Notes under the pieces: model-generated
The model's database searches: none
Seen by the model: only the letters and a program-made list of their open reading frames with translations
What the model was told of the DNA's origin: nothing
Position numbers and translations under genes: made by a program
From: Sphingomonas sp. Leaf22
Lineage (GTDB): Bacteria > Pseudomonadota > Alphaproteobacteria > Sphingomonadales > Sphingomonadaceae
Direction of reading: 5' to 3'
Assembly (NCBI RefSeq): GCF_001421715.1
Contig: NZ_LMKP01000015.1
Location: forward strand, 1 to 60,532
DNA length: 60,532 nt
Shown: positions 1 through 9,363 of the stretch, in pieces
Numbering within the stretch: the stretch's first letter is position 1
How the letters are laid out: the number at the start of each line of letters is the position of its first letter

Positions 1-138
1 TCCAACGCGACGCCACTCGACCCTGGGTTATCTCAGCCCCATGGACTTCGAGCGGCAGGCGCAGGTAGCTCCAACGCGACGCCACTCGACCCTGGGTTAT
101 CTCAGCCCCATGGACTTCGAGCGGCAGGCGCAGGTAGC
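1..138. repeat. 69-bp perfect tandem duplication
   Basis: Two identical 69-bp units lie head to tail (1-69 and 70-138). 69 bp is exactly 23 codons, so the duplication keeps the reading frame of the IS3-type transposase tail it sits in. The window begins at the first unit, so more copies could exist upstream. Confidence 0.95.
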
Positions 139-142
139 TTAA
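2..142 (+). pseudogene. IS3-family transposase (OrfB) C-terminal remnant
   Basis: The frame reads PTRRHSTLGYLSPMDFERQA, the end of the integrase domain of IS3-family OrfB proteins, where RRHSTLGYLSP is strongly conserved. The motif appears twice because of the in-frame 23-codon duplication, followed by a TAA stop. Only the C-terminus is inside the window, so the rest may lie upstream. A transposase with this motif repeated would be abnormal, so the copy is probably degenerate. Family assignment rests on motif recognition. Confidence 0.75.
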
Positions 143-147
143 CCTCG

Positions 148-172
148 TGTCTACCAGACCGGCAGCAGCTCA
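148..172 (+). repeat. Probable right terminal end of the first IS3-type element
   Basis: About 30 bp after the transposase stop lies a segment ending CCGGCAGCAGCTCA. It resembles right ends of IS3-family elements, which finish in CA. Directly after it the sequence switches to the interior of a different IS3-type transposase, consistent with an insertion junction. The exact boundary is inferred. Confidence 0.45.
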
Positions 173-414
173 ATAACGAGAGTTTCAACGGGTCGTTTCG
201 CGACGAACTGCTCAATGGTGAGATCTTCTACAGCCTCACCGAAGCCAGAGTGCTGATCGAGGCGTGGCGCCGTCACTACAACACCATCCGGCCACACAGC
301 AGCCTGGGCTACCGTCCACCGGCCCCGGAAGCGGTGACACCGCCATTGCCGGCCTCCGGTTCCGCTTCGCTCCACCTACGCCCGGCAATGGCGGCGGAGA
401 CAACAATGCACTAA
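173..414 (+). pseudogene. Second IS3-family transposase, 5'-truncated remnant
   Basis: The frame reads NESFNGSFRDELLNGEIFYS and then a region with RRHYNTIRPHSSLGYRPP, the C-terminal part of the DDE integrase domain of an IS3-family OrfB from a subgroup different from its neighbour. It ends in TAA. The N-terminal two thirds are absent. It begins exactly where the end of the first element stops, so the first element probably inserted into this transposase gene. Not functional. Confidence 0.75.
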
Positions 415-424
415 CTAACAACCA

Positions 425-448
425 GGACCACTCGGTGGGGGCTGCTCA
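425..448 (+). repeat. Probable right terminal end of the second IS3-type element
   Basis: Shortly after the second transposase stop there is GGACCACTCGGTGGGGGCTG followed by CTCA. This resembles right ends of IS3-family elements, with the terminal CA dinucleotide. The left end is not in the window. Confidence 0.4.
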
Positions 449-1101
449 CTACGTCGAACGCCGGTCAATGCGTCGCATTGGTCTCGAATTAAGATTGCAG
501 GTTTCACAACTTGGTTCTGACACCGACCCGTCGGTCTTGTGAGCGGAGAAGCCGTGCTCGGCATGATTGAATGGTCACTCCTCAGGGTCGACACCGTCAC
601 CTGTAGCTCCCTCCAGCTTGGCGAGAGGCGGCTCGATCGCGCTCTCCGCAACGCGCGCCATTTCCCCTTCGATCGCCTCGGCCTTGAGCCCTTTAGTTCC
701 CGCCATCGACTGCATGGTCGTCTACTTCCGACGGACGACGGAAGTTTGCGCGTAGAGGTGCGGGCCGATCTAGAAGCCGATCGAACGGGCCTCTAAGTGC
801 GGCAGCGGTACGCAGAACTTTAGCGGCTTCTCCAGATGTCTGATGAGGTTCTCGGGGCGACCTGCTGGACAACACCATTAGTGCCGTGTCTATCTAGCGG
901 AGTGGTGTCGTTTGTATCTGGCGCCTACACTTTACCAGTTCGATAAGAGATATTATGTAAAACTTACCTCCGGCCTACGCACAACTCGCGTGGGAAACCC
1001 ACCGTACCTGAAAGATCGCATCGTCGCCAACGCCAGCGTAAAATTCCGGCGCTTGCATCCGTGCTACTCCTAGGAAGTGGCTGTTCTAAGCAATGCACCC
1101 T
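449..1101. other. No recognisable gene (653 bp)
   Basis: I see no supported coding region. Short open frames exist on both strands, including a 46-codon minus-strand frame at 575-715, but none has a familiar motif. The stretch probably holds decayed mobile-element DNA beside the IS3 remnants. The last 200 bp are less GC-rich and contain no convincing promoter or terminator. Confidence 0.5.
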
Positions 1102-4100
1102 TCACCGAAGAGGTACCGATGCAACCCTATGCCGTCCTGACCCGTACAGCGCATCGATGCCGGGAAGCACTACCTGAGCGACGGTGTTGGCCGGTACGGT
1201 GAGGTCAAGCAACGCTTGTCGGCCGTCGTGCCGCCACGCCACCACGATCCTGCCGGACGCGCTGTCGAGCGAGGTGGTGGCGGACCTGAAACGCGGGTCG
1301 AGGACGGGGGCGACGCGGAACCGCTGGAAACCGGGCTCGATCGGCTCGATCCCGCCGATCCTGCGGTAAAGGAACGAGCAGACCGCCCCGAACGCATAGT
1401 GATTGAACGAATTCATTGATACGTCGCCAACGTCGCTGTTCCAGCGTTCCCATGTCGTCGTCGCGCCGCGCGTCACCATATAGCCCCATGACGGATAGCC
1501 GGTGCGCAGCAGCAGATCGAACGCCAGCGGCGCGTGCCCCGCATCGACCAGCGCATCGAGCGCCAGCGGCGTGCCAAGGAAGCCGGTCGTCAGGAGCCGA
1601 CCGCGCCGGATCACTTCGGCGGCAAGGCGTTCCCCCGCGCGAGCGCGTAACGCATCCGGCACGAGTCCAAGCCGCAGCGCGAGGATGTAGCCGGTGTGGC
1701 TGCCGTTGCCGACCGTGCTATCTGCGCCAACGAACGCGGCCATGAATGCCGCGCGCGTCCGTGCTGCCTTTTGGTGCCATTGTCGGGCATCGGCGCGTCC
1801 GGTCCACATTGCCATCTGCGCCATCTGGTCGAGCGACCGGGCCAGCATCGCGGTCGAGATCAGCGGCTTGGGTGTCGTCTCGTCGCCGGGCCACTTGGCG
1901 TCCAGCGCCAGCCAATCCCCCAGATCGGCACCACGCCCCTTGTTCCAGATGCCGTCGGGATTGGTCGCGAGGATACCGTCGCAATAGGCGGCCATCGCCG
2001 CCCAATTGTCGTCTACCACCGACCGGTCGCCGGTGTGCAGATAATCGACAAAGGGCAGCATGACGCCGGCATCGGCCCAGCCCGGCGTCGGCGTGTCGGT
2101 TCCCCAGCCCAGCCCCTTGGGAGACGGCGACCACATCGGGAACGCACCGTTCGCCGCCTGGTCGTCACGGAGCATCCGGGTGAACGACCGCGTGAAACCC
2201 GATACATCCATGTTGAATGCCGCCGTGTCCCAAAAGACCTGCGCATCCCCCGTCCAGCCGAGCCGTTCGTCGCGCTGCGGGCAGTCGGTAGGGTTGCCGC
2301 GGAAGTTCGACCGCTGGCTCCATAGCGTATTGAGCCACAGCTTCTGCACCACCGGCTGATCGGTGGCGAAGGTGCCGATCTCGGGCAGATCGCTGGAAAC
2401 GACCAGCGCGGTGACCATGGCGGCGGTCAGGTCGTCGAGGCCGTCAATCCGGGCGTAGCGAAAGCCCTGGAAGGTGAAAGCGGGCTCCAGCACCTCCCCC
2501 GCTTCGCCCGCAAGGACGTAGCGATCCTGGGCACGGGCGACGCGCAGGTTGCGGCGGTCGAGAGCACCCTCCTTCGTCAGGATTTCGGCATGGGTGACGA
2601 CCACCTCGCGACCGGCCTGCCCCGTCACGGACAGGCGCACGCGGCCAGCGAAATTCTGTCCGAAGTCGACGATGTGCGAGTCCGGACCGATCCGACGAAT
2701 CGTCGCAGCCGGAACGGTGCGGGTGATGCGGATCGGCGGTCCGAGCGGGGCAGCCAGTGCGGCATCGGGGGTGGGCGCATCCCATACCGGGAGCCATGCG
2801 TCGTCATCGAAGCCGGGCGACGCCCAGCCCGCCGGCCAGCGCCGCCGGTCGTGGTCCTCGCCGGCGTAGATCTCCGACATCGTGATCGGCGCTTCGTGGT
2901 GCCGCCATTCGCCATCGGTGACGACATGCGCGCCCTCGCGGCTGCCCGCGGTCTCGATCATCAGCCGCAGCCGGCGGGGGGCCGGACCATAGGCGTAGCG
3001 GCCATCGGGTGCCTGATAGCTGGCATAGAAGCCGTCGCCGACCATCACGCCGACCACATTCTCGCCGGCCCGCAACAGGCGCGACACGTCATAGGTGCGA
3101 TAGGGGATGTGCCGACGATACTCCGCCGGCTCGGACTGGAGCTCATCGTCGCCGACCCGGATGCCGTTGATCCAGATGCGGTAGCTGCCCAGCGCCGCGA
3201 CGTGGAGACGCACGGCACGCGGCACGGTGGCCAGATCGAACTGCCGGCGCATCAGCCGCGCCGGTGTGGGCGGCCAAGCGAAATGCGGCTGTTGCGGGTC
3301 GATCGGCGCAGCCTGCCATCCTCCGGCAGCGTCCGCCACTTCCCAGCCATCGACGATGCGACGGACCTCACCGGCCGTCGCGGGCAGCCGCAACTGCGCC
3401 GCGATCGATGCGATCGCCCCGCCATCGCCCTTCCCCGCCGCCACCTCGGCGATCAGTTCGTGCCGACCGGCCGGCAGCGGCAGGACGAAGCGCGCCGCCG
3501 GCGGCCCGCCATAGGCGTCGGGATGCCAGCCCGGAACGGCGATGGGCACCCCGTCGAGCCGCAGGCCGGTCAGCCGGCTGCGCGTATCGACCACCAGCAC
3601 GGCATCACCCGCCGTGCTGGCGAAGCCGAGACGGAACCGCGCCGGCCGCTTGTCGTCGGGCAGGCGCGCGCTCGTCCAGGGCGGCGGCGCGAGGCGATCG
3701 TCCCGCTCCTCCGCCCCCTCGGCGGCCAGCCATCGTCCCTGCCAGTCCGCCTCGGCCAACAGCCCGGTCTCCCAGGCGGCCGGCGCGCTCCAGGGAGAGG
3801 CGGCGCCGGCCTCGTTCCAGATTCGGACCTGCCAGAAGCAGCGCCTGCGGGCGGCGAGCGGCGCGCCGGCGTAGCGGATGCCCGTTGAGGTCGCATCCGC
3901 CACCCGTCCGCTGTCCCACAGATCGCCCCGGCCCGAGGCCAATATCGCGGGATCGCCGGCCACCCGGACGTGGAACGCCGTCTGGCGCGTACCGGCGGGG
4001 CCCTCGACACGCCATGACAGCATGGGCCGCACATCGCCCACGGCCAGCGGGTCCTGCAGACTCGCGGTCCGCAGTCCAACCGCCCGCAGGCGTCCGTTGC

Positions 4101-4188
4101 CCGCGCCGCCTGCCGGACCCGCCAGCATCGCAGCGCCAGCACTGGCACCCGTCGTCATCAGCATCCTGCGACGGTTCATCGACGCCAT
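1102..4188 (-). CDS. Secreted GH78 alpha-L-rhamnosidase
   Basis: The 1028-residue protein begins with a twin-arginine-type signal (MNRRRMLMTTGASAGAAML), so it is exported, probably by Tat. It has the GH78 layout: N-terminal fibronectin-like and Bac_rhamnosid_N beta domains, then an (alpha/alpha)6 catalytic domain. Around residue 640 is the family signature [20 protein letters not shown], containing the acidic residue proposed as general acid. A GGGAGG ribosome site precedes the start, and Met4 is an alternative start. It removes terminal alpha-L-rhamnose from plant glycans or glycosides. It is divergent from the GH42 gene and lacks the operator found in the 20-53 kb locus, so it may be regulated separately. 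Confidence 0.9.
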   Translation of the reverse strand: MASMNRRRMLMTTGASAGAAMLAGPAGGAGNGRLRAVGLRTASLQDPLAVGDVRPMLSWRVEGPAGTRQTAFHVRVAGDPAILASGRGDLWDSGRVADATSTGIRYAGAPLAARRRCFWQVRIWNEAGAASPWSAPAAWETGLLAEADWQGRWLAAEGAEERDDRLAPPPWTSARLPDDKRPARFRLGFASTAGDAVLVVDTRSRLTGLRLDGVPIAVPGWHPDAYGGPPAARFVLPLPAGRHELIAEVAAGKGDGGAIASIAAQLRLPATAGEVRRIVDGWEVADAAGGWQAAPIDPQQPHFAWPPTPARLMRRQFDLATVPRAVRLHVAALGSYRIWINGIRVGDDELQSEPAEYRRHIPYRTYDVSRLLRAGENVVGVMVGDGFYASYQAPDGRYAYGPAPRRLRLMIETAGSREGAHVVTDGEWRHHEAPITMSEIYAGEDHDRRRWPAGWASPGFDDDAWLPVWDAPTPDAALAAPLGPPIRITRTVPAATIRRIGPDSHIVDFGQNFAGRVRLSVTGQAGREVVVTHAEILTKEGALDRRNLRVARAQDRYVLAGEAGEVLEPAFTFQGFRYARIDGLDDLTAAMVTALVVSSDLPEIGTFATDQPVVQKLWLNTLWSQRSNFRGNPTDCPQRDERLGWTGDAQVFWDTAAFNMDVSGFTRSFTRMLRDDQAANGAFPMWSPSPKGLGWGTDTPTPGWADAGVMLPFVDYLHTGDRSVVDDNWAAMAAYCDGILATNPDGIWNKGRGADLGDWLALDAKWPGDETTPKPLISTAMLARSLDQMAQMAMWTGRADARQWHQKAARTRAAFMAAFVGADSTVGNGSHTGYILALRLGLVPDALRARAGERLAAEVIRRGRLLTTGFLGTPLALDALVDAGHAPLAFDLLLRTGYPSWGYMVTRGATTTWERWNSDVGDVSMNSFNHYAFGAVCSFLYRRIGGIEPIEPGFQRFRVAPVLDPRFRSATTSLDSASGRIVVAWRHDGRQALLDLTVPANTVAQVVLPGIDALYGSGRHRVASVPLR

Positions 4189-4502
4189 TGCGCCATCCTC
4201 CCTATGTTCGACCCGATTCTCGTTTCGACCGGATCGTCGATGCTACAGGCCGTTCTCGCACTATAGCAGGTCGGGTGGCATCGGCATTCTCGGAATCCCT
4301 CGCGCTGGTCGAGCAGGAACAGCCGTCCGTAGAGGATGCCGTTGGCCTTTATGCTGCGGCGGTGAGTACGTCCGCGGCGAAGGTTGCCGGGCTTTCCACC
4401 GAACTCGGCAGCACCGGACAAATGCTCTAACGTCACGTCAGGCGAGGTCAGGCCGAACGCTGAAAAAATATCGGCACGACGCAATCGAGGAGAGGAATAT
4501 CC
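4189..4502. other. Divergent intergenic region, GH78/GH42 (314 bp)
   Basis: This must hold both promoters of the divergent GH78 and GH42 genes. I see strong ribosome sites at both edges (GGGAGG on the minus strand, GAGGAGAGG on the plus strand) but no palindrome like the operator of the downstream locus, and no gene. Confidence 0.5.
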
Positions 4503-6581
4503 ATGATGAAGGCCATCGGACGATCATTGTCGATTGCTGTTGCCATGGCGGCCGCCGGCCCGGCGCGGGCGCAGATGCCAGACACGATCCTGTACGGCGT
4601 CGCCTATTACGATGAATATACGCCGGTCGACCGTGTCGACGACGATGCGCGGATGATGAAGGCGGCCGGGATCAGCGTCGTCCGCATTGCGGAATCGACG
4701 TGGGGCACGCTGGAACCGCAGCCCGGGGTGTTCGACTTCCGTCATGTCGACCGGATGCTGGCCGCGATGCACCGGCAGAGCATCAAGGTAATCGTGGGAA
4801 CGCCGACCTATGCCGTGCCGACCTGGCTCGCGCGCCAGCACCCGAACGTGCTGGTCGTTCGCCCCGATGGCATCCGTGCGCAGTACGGCCCGCGGCAGAA
4901 CATGGACATCACCGATCCCGATTATCGTGCGGCGGCCGAGCGGGTGATCGTCGCGCTGGTCAATCACGTGAAAGACCATCCGGCGGTAATCGGCTACCAG
5001 CTCGACAACGAGACCAAGGCCTACAACACCAGCGGCCCTGCGGTGCAGGCCGCCTTTGCGCGCGCGATCCGGCTGAAGTGGCCGGACCTCAATGCTTTGA
5101 ACAAGGCATGGGGCCTTGATTACTGGTCGAACCGGATCAACCGGTGGGAGGATTTCCCGTCGACCAACGGGTCGATCAACGCCAGCATGTCGGGTGCCTT
5201 CGCCGCCTATCAGCGCAGCCTCGTCACCGATTTCCTGACGTGGCAGGCCCAATTGGTGCGCGCCCATGCCCGCCCCGGGCAGTTCCTGACGCAGAATTTC
5301 GACTTGGGCTGGCGCGGTCATTCTTACGGAATCCAGCCAGAGGTCGATCACTGGAAGGCCGCACGACCGCTCGATATTGCAGGCATCGACATCTATCATC
5401 CGAGCCAGGACAAGCTGACCGGCGTCGAGATCGCCTTCGGCGGCGACGTGACTCGCTCGATGCGGAACGGGCAGAATTATCTGGTGCTGGAGACGCAGGC
5501 GCAGGGGTTTCCGCACTGGACACCGTATCCCGGCCAGCTGCGGTTGCAGGCGTTCAGCCATCTCGCCTCCGGCGCGCAGATGGTCGAATACTGGCATTGG
5601 GCGACTACTGCGAACGCGATCGAGACCTATTGGCGTGGGCTGCTGTCGCAGGACTACAAGCCCAACGCGGCATACGCCGAAGCGAAGGGAATCGGTGCCG
5701 ATTTCGCCCGGCTCGGGCCGAAGCTTGCCGGGATGACCAAGCGCAACCGGGTGGCGGTCTATGTCAGCAACGCCGCCCAGACCGCCTTCGACGCGTTCAA
5801 ACCCGACGGCGCGGACTATAATCAGGTCGTTCGCCCCTTCTACGACGCGCTCTACCGGATGAACGTCGAGGCCGACATCCTGTCGCCCGACAGCACCGCC
5901 AGCCTCGACGATTACAAGCTCATCCTCGTGCCCGCGCTCTACGCGGCCAGTGATGCCGAGATTGCCCGGCTCAACGACTACGCCCGGCGCGGCGGTCATC
6001 TGCTCTACACCTTCAAGAGCGGTTTTTCGGACGAGAACACCAAGGTCCGCTATGCCACGCAGCCAGGCGCGATCGCGGAGGCGGCCGGCGTCACCTACCA
6101 GGAATTCACCATCCCCGTCGGTGTCAAGCTGGCGGACAATCCGTTCGAGGTCGCAGACGTGGACAATGCGCCGCGATGGTGGATGGAAATGCTGAAACCC
6201 ACGACCGCACAGGTGGTCGCACGGTATAAACATCCGTCATGGCCGGCGGCAGCGGCGATGACCCGCAACAACTGGGGCAAGGGCGAGGTCAGCTATGTCG
6301 GCTTCATGCCGAGCGATGCGCTGGCGGAAAAGATCGTGGCAGCCGAGGTCGCGCGGGCAGGTGTCATGCCGTCGGTTCCGGGGGCACGCTTTCCAGTGAT
6401 CGTTCGTGGTGGTAGGCTTACGAACGGCCATATGGTCCGCTATGTCCTCAACTATTCGTCCAATCCGCAAACCATGACTGCTCCTCGCGCAGGCATTGAA
6501 CTGCTGCACGGACAAAAGGTAGTGAGCGGCGCAAGCCTAAACTTGGCACCATGGGGTGTGGCCGTTATTGAGGAAGAGTAA
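4503..6581 (+). CDS. Secreted GH42 beta-galactosidase
   Basis: The 692-residue protein carries a Sec signal peptide ending in AMAAAGPARAQ. The GH42 TIM barrel follows: GVAYYDEYTP, IAESTWGTLEPQPGVFDF, the acid/base glutamate in GYQLDNET (about E170) and a candidate nucleophile in LVLETQAQG (about E330). The trimerisation and C-terminal beta domains follow. The length suits the family. The start is ATGATG after GAGGAGAGG, so the second ATG is possible. The enzyme hydrolyses beta-galactosides in the periplasm. In this setting the likely substrate is pectic galactan or galactose side chains. It converges with the GH26 gene. Confidence 0.88.
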   Translation: MMKAIGRSLSIAVAMAAAGPARAQMPDTILYGVAYYDEYTPVDRVDDDARMMKAAGISVVRIAESTWGTLEPQPGVFDFRHVDRMLAAMHRQSIKVIVGTPTYAVPTWLARQHPNVLVVRPDGIRAQYGPRQNMDITDPDYRAAAERVIVALVNHVKDHPAVIGYQLDNETKAYNTSGPAVQAAFARAIRLKWPDLNALNKAWGLDYWSNRINRWEDFPSTNGSINASMSGAFAAYQRSLVTDFLTWQAQLVRAHARPGQFLTQNFDLGWRGHSYGIQPEVDHWKAARPLDIAGIDIYHPSQDKLTGVEIAFGGDVTRSMRNGQNYLVLETQAQGFPHWTPYPGQLRLQAFSHLASGAQMVEYWHWATTANAIETYWRGLLSQDYKPNAAYAEAKGIGADFARLGPKLAGMTKRNRVAVYVSNAAQTAFDAFKPDGADYNQVVRPFYDALYRMNVEADILSPDSTASLDDYKLILVPALYAASDAEIARLNDYARRGGHLLYTFKSGFSDENTKVRYATQPGAIAEAAGVTYQEFTIPVGVKLADNPFEVADVDNAPRWWMEMLKPTTAQVVARYKHPSWPAAAAMTRNNWGKGEVSYVGFMPSDALAEKIVAAEVARAGVMPSVPGARFPVIVRGGRLTNGHMVRYVLNYSSNPQTMTAPRAGIELLHGQKVVSGASLNLAPWGVAVIEEE

Positions 6582-6687
6582 CGACTGGATTTAGACCGGG
6601 TTGCTTTACATAGAAGCCGAGTTGGCGTCGTTGGAGAAACGCTTACCGTTATCCGGTTCTTACGCATGCGAATTCGATAAGCATCGG

Positions 6688-7680
6688 CTACCGTCGCTTT
6701 GAAAGGCTTAATTCGTCCTTCGTGAGATATCGATCGGACGCGTAGTAGCTTCGAAGTTGTTCGACGGTATTCTGATCGGCGCCCTTCAGCCAGCGAGTAT
6801 GCCAGGTCAGGAACCATAGCCAGTCCGCCGTAGGCCCCAGCAAGGTGGGATCGGGTATCGGACCGTTTTCGTGAAGGCAGATGGGTACGGTGTCGCGCAC
6901 GATCTGCTTCACCTGCCCGAACATTGGAGCAAGTGCGCCATGGTCGTTGGCGTAGATGTCGGCACCAGCGATGTCGACATATGCTCGGCCAGGATAATAG
7001 GCCGCGTCGACGTTCTGCCCTGCCCAACCCAGCACCCAGATCAGATTGTCGAGCGCCATCGACCGCGTGTACGTGTCGTACATGAGCCGCCAAAGCGCCT
7101 TGAATGCGTCCGGGCCGTGCTTGCCCCACCAGAACCAGTCACCGCTGAATTCGTGGAACGGACGCCACAGCACGGGAATGCGCTGGTCCCGCAGCTTGGC
7201 CAGCAGCGCTCCGGTCTCCTTCATTTGAGCCATCATCTCCCGGTTCTGCGGCGTACCCGGGATCAGCGCACGAGCGACGTCAAAGTCCTTCTTGCTGTTC
7301 TCATACCCCGTGCCGACCTCTGGTGATCCCCAATGCCAGCAGATCGAGGCGATACCGCCGGAGCGATGCCACTCGGCTGCGCGTGCGTTGACACCGGCAT
7401 TGTCCTGCGGGTGAATATAATCGAGCCCCAGCACGGCAGGCAGCTTGCCCGTCTGCTGCTCGATGTACGGTAACTCGTCACGCTCGCTACCGGGAGACTC
7501 CTGCTGCCCGGTGAGCGTCTTGCGACCGTAGATCGACCACAAATACCGGTAGAGCGCTTTTGCCTCGGCCGAGGCGGAAGGATTGCTCAAGGTGCGTTTG
7601 GGCACGGCCGCGCCAGCGTGTCCGGCGAACCCAAACGCCGCCACGCCGCCAACCATCAACGCGCGCCGGCTGAAGATCAT
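6688..7680 (-). CDS. Secreted GH26 beta-mannanase-like hydrolase
   Basis: The 330-residue protein starts at the ATG preceded by GGAGAG; the frame is open further upstream but without a ribosome site. The N-terminus (FSRRALMVGGVAAFGFAGHA) is a Tat-like signal. The GH26 clan-A barrel shows the acid/base glutamate in WRPFHEFSGDWFWWG (E177) and the nucleophile in PICLHENGP (E271), plus the family motif LTGQQE near residue 60. It probably cleaves beta-1,4-mannan or a related backbone in the periplasm. Specificity inside GH26 (mannanase, xylanase, lichenase) cannot be read from the motifs alone. Confidence 0.85.
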   Translation of the reverse strand: MIFSRRALMVGGVAAFGFAGHAGAAVPKRTLSNPSASAEAKALYRYLWSIYGRKTLTGQQESPGSERDELPYIEQQTGKLPAVLGLDYIHPQDNAGVNARAAEWHRSGGIASICWHWGSPEVGTGYENSKKDFDVARALIPGTPQNREMMAQMKETGALLAKLRDQRIPVLWRPFHEFSGDWFWWGKHGPDAFKALWRLMYDTYTRSMALDNLIWVLGWAGQNVDAAYYPGRAYVDIAGADIYANDHGALAPMFGQVKQIVRDTVPICLHENGPIPDPTLLGPTADWLWFLTWHTRWLKGADQNTVEQLRSYYASDRYLTKDELSLSKRR

Positions 7681-7876
7681 CCCATTCTCTCCATCGTGAT
7701 CGGCTATCATCGGCAGGCATCTTCCACAGTTCGCTTCGCGGTAGGTACGGAGCCGCTGGCTGAACCTCAAGAAACGGATGTCAAAAATCGGAAAGCGGGC
7801 AGGCGGCTTCAGATGACTGGAAATTGGCCATCATCACGCCGCTAGTGCCCGATCCTGCGTGATGCTAACATAAGCT

Positions 7877-8914
7877 ATGGTTGCTTGCTGCCTTGTCGGG
7901 CTTGCCAGCGCGCTTGCGATCAGTGTGCAGGCCTTACCGGAACGTGGGCAATCCTCCTCGCCATATCCTCCGATTACGCTCGGCAACGCGGAGATCGATG
8001 ATCGTTTGGAAGTTTCCGGCGACGCGATTGAGGGGCAACAGATCGATACACGCATGGTCGTTGGCGTAACGGTCGACGGCTCGGGTCCCTATCGGTTCGT
8101 CGTGGACAGTGGAGCCGATCGATCGGTCATCGGAGAAAGGTTGGCCCGCACGCTCGGCCTCCCTGCAGGGTGTTCCGTGACGTTGCATGATGTGGCCGGG
8201 GCAAGCAGACGCGAGACGGTACGCATCGCCCGGTTGGGCCTAGGCAGCGGCACGGTCGAGAACATCGTCGCACCGATACTGTCCGAAACGTCGCTTGGCG
8301 CGCGCGGTATTATTGGGATCGATGCCCTGCGCGGACAGCGGCTGATGCTCGATTTCGAAGCCGACACCGTCACGGTCGAGGATACGCGCCGCCCGGCAAA
8401 GGTGCAGGCCGACGAGATCGTCGTCACCGCCCGCAGTCGCGGCGGACAATTGATCCTGACTGAGGCCCGCGCGAATGGGGTCGACATACGTGCCGTCGTC
8501 GACACTGGATCACAGCTGACGATTGGTAATCTAGCGCTTCGTGACGTATTGGTGCGTCGCCGTCGCCCGCCATCTGAACCATCGTCGGCTACGCTGGTCA
8601 GCGTAACCGGAGAAACCCTGCTGGTGCCGTTGATGATCGTGCCCGAAATCAGGGTCGGCCGGGTCATCATGCGCGACGTTCTAATCGGGTTCGCCGACCT
8701 GCCTCCATTTCGGCTGTTCGGCCTTCGTGAAGCGCCGGCAATGCTGCTGGGAACCGATCTGATGGGAAATTTCCGCCGCGTCTCGCTCGATTTCCGCGCG
8801 AAGAAGGTGCGGTTCCAGTTGCGTAGTCATCGACCAGGATCGGCAGGGCGCAGGAGCGCTCGTACGTTGCGGGACGTTGGCGGATCGGATGTTACTGATC
8901 CGAGCGACCGGTAG
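7877..8914 (+). CDS. Exported double retropepsin-like aspartic protease
   Basis: The 345-residue protein has a hydrophobic N-terminus (about residues 1-20) fit for export. It contains two retropepsin-type half sites: FVVDSGADRSVIG (Asp77) with a downstream GIIGIDAL flap-type element, and AVVDTGSQLTIGN (Asp209) with LLGTDLMGNF. Two D-[ST]-G motifs in one chain form a pseudo-dimeric aspartic protease, unlike viral retropepsins, which dimerise. Substrate and role are unknown. No strong ribosome site is visible. It stands alone between the GH26 gene and the protease/nuclease operon. Confidence 0.75.
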   Translation: MVACCLVGLASALAISVQALPERGQSSSPYPPITLGNAEIDDRLEVSGDAIEGQQIDTRMVVGVTVDGSGPYRFVVDSGADRSVIGERLARTLGLPAGCSVTLHDVAGASRRETVRIARLGLGSGTVENIVAPILSETSLGARGIIGIDALRGQRLMLDFEADTVTVEDTRRPAKVQADEIVVTARSRGGQLILTEARANGVDIRAVVDTGSQLTIGNLALRDVLVRRRRPPSEPSSATLVSVTGETLLVPLMIVPEIRVGRVIMRDVLIGFADLPPFRLFGLREAPAMLLGTDLMGNFRRVSLDFRAKKVRFQLRSHRPGSAGRRSARTLRDVGGSDVTDPSDR

Positions 8915-9006
8915 TGGCACGGCGTTCCTTCGGCCATCAGCGAAATGGCGGCTACCGAGGGAGGATGCCCATCTCTACGGCAGGTAGGAAGAGAAGACCC
9001 CAAGGT

Positions 9007-9363
9007 TCACCGCTTGCGATCGTCACCCCGCTGTTTGCTCAACCGGCGCACGACCGATACCAGCTTCGCCATGGCCGGATCGGTGATCGGTTCCGCAACA
9101 CAGATTTCGCGGCTTCGTTCGCCGATCGTCAGCCCAACCGTATAGGTGCGTGCGTCGGGTTGCGCACGATTCTCGGCCGGTGCGCAGTCGAAAAACCCGG
9201 CCTGGTCGGCAAGTTCGGCAAGTTCCGCACGCTGGGGGCTGGTGAGATCGCCGAAGCAGACCGTGTGCTCCTTCGCAAGTCCCGGAAAATGGGCAAGGCC
9301 GCCTTCGATCCGTAAGCGGGCCTCGCCCGTTACCGGTTCGCCATCGGCCTTGTCCGTCGTCAT
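9007..9363 (-). CDS. Emfourin-type inhibitor of protealysin-like proteases
   Basis: The 118-residue protein has no signal peptide. It resembles emfourins, small cytoplasmic proteins that bind and inhibit protealysin-like M4 proteases. It has the N-terminal pattern RIEGGLAHFPGLAKEHTV, then helix-rich LTSPQRAELAELADQAGFFD, and the TYTVGLTIGERSREICV strand. Its ATG overlaps the stop of the M4 protease gene (ATGA), so translation is coupled. That matches the known protease-inhibitor gene pairing. An in-frame upstream ATG lies inside the protease gene and is less likely. Confidence 0.75.
   Translation of the reverse strand: MTTDKADGEPVTGEARLRIEGGLAHFPGLAKEHTVCFGDLTSPQRAELAELADQAGFFDCAPAENRAQPDARTYTVGLTIGERSREICVAEPITDPAMAKLVSVVRRLSKQRGDDRKR

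Noticed and set aside
1..138. Direct repeat considered as a CRISPR or regulatory repeat
   Set aside because: The units are contiguous without spacers and translate to a conserved IS3 transposase motif.
575..715. 46-codon minus-strand frame in the debris after the IS3 remnants
   Set aside because: Plausible composition but no ribosome site, no known motif and no conserved neighbour; too weak to call.
2590..3888. Long open frame (432 codons) on the plus strand opposite the first GH78 gene
   Set aside because: It is antisense to a gene with clear GH78 motifs, is Arg/His-rich, and has no family features: a GC-rich shadow frame.
4524..6233. 569-codon minus-strand frame opposite the GH42 gene
   Set aside because: Composition is typical of the reverse frame of a high-GC gene; no domain or ribosome site.
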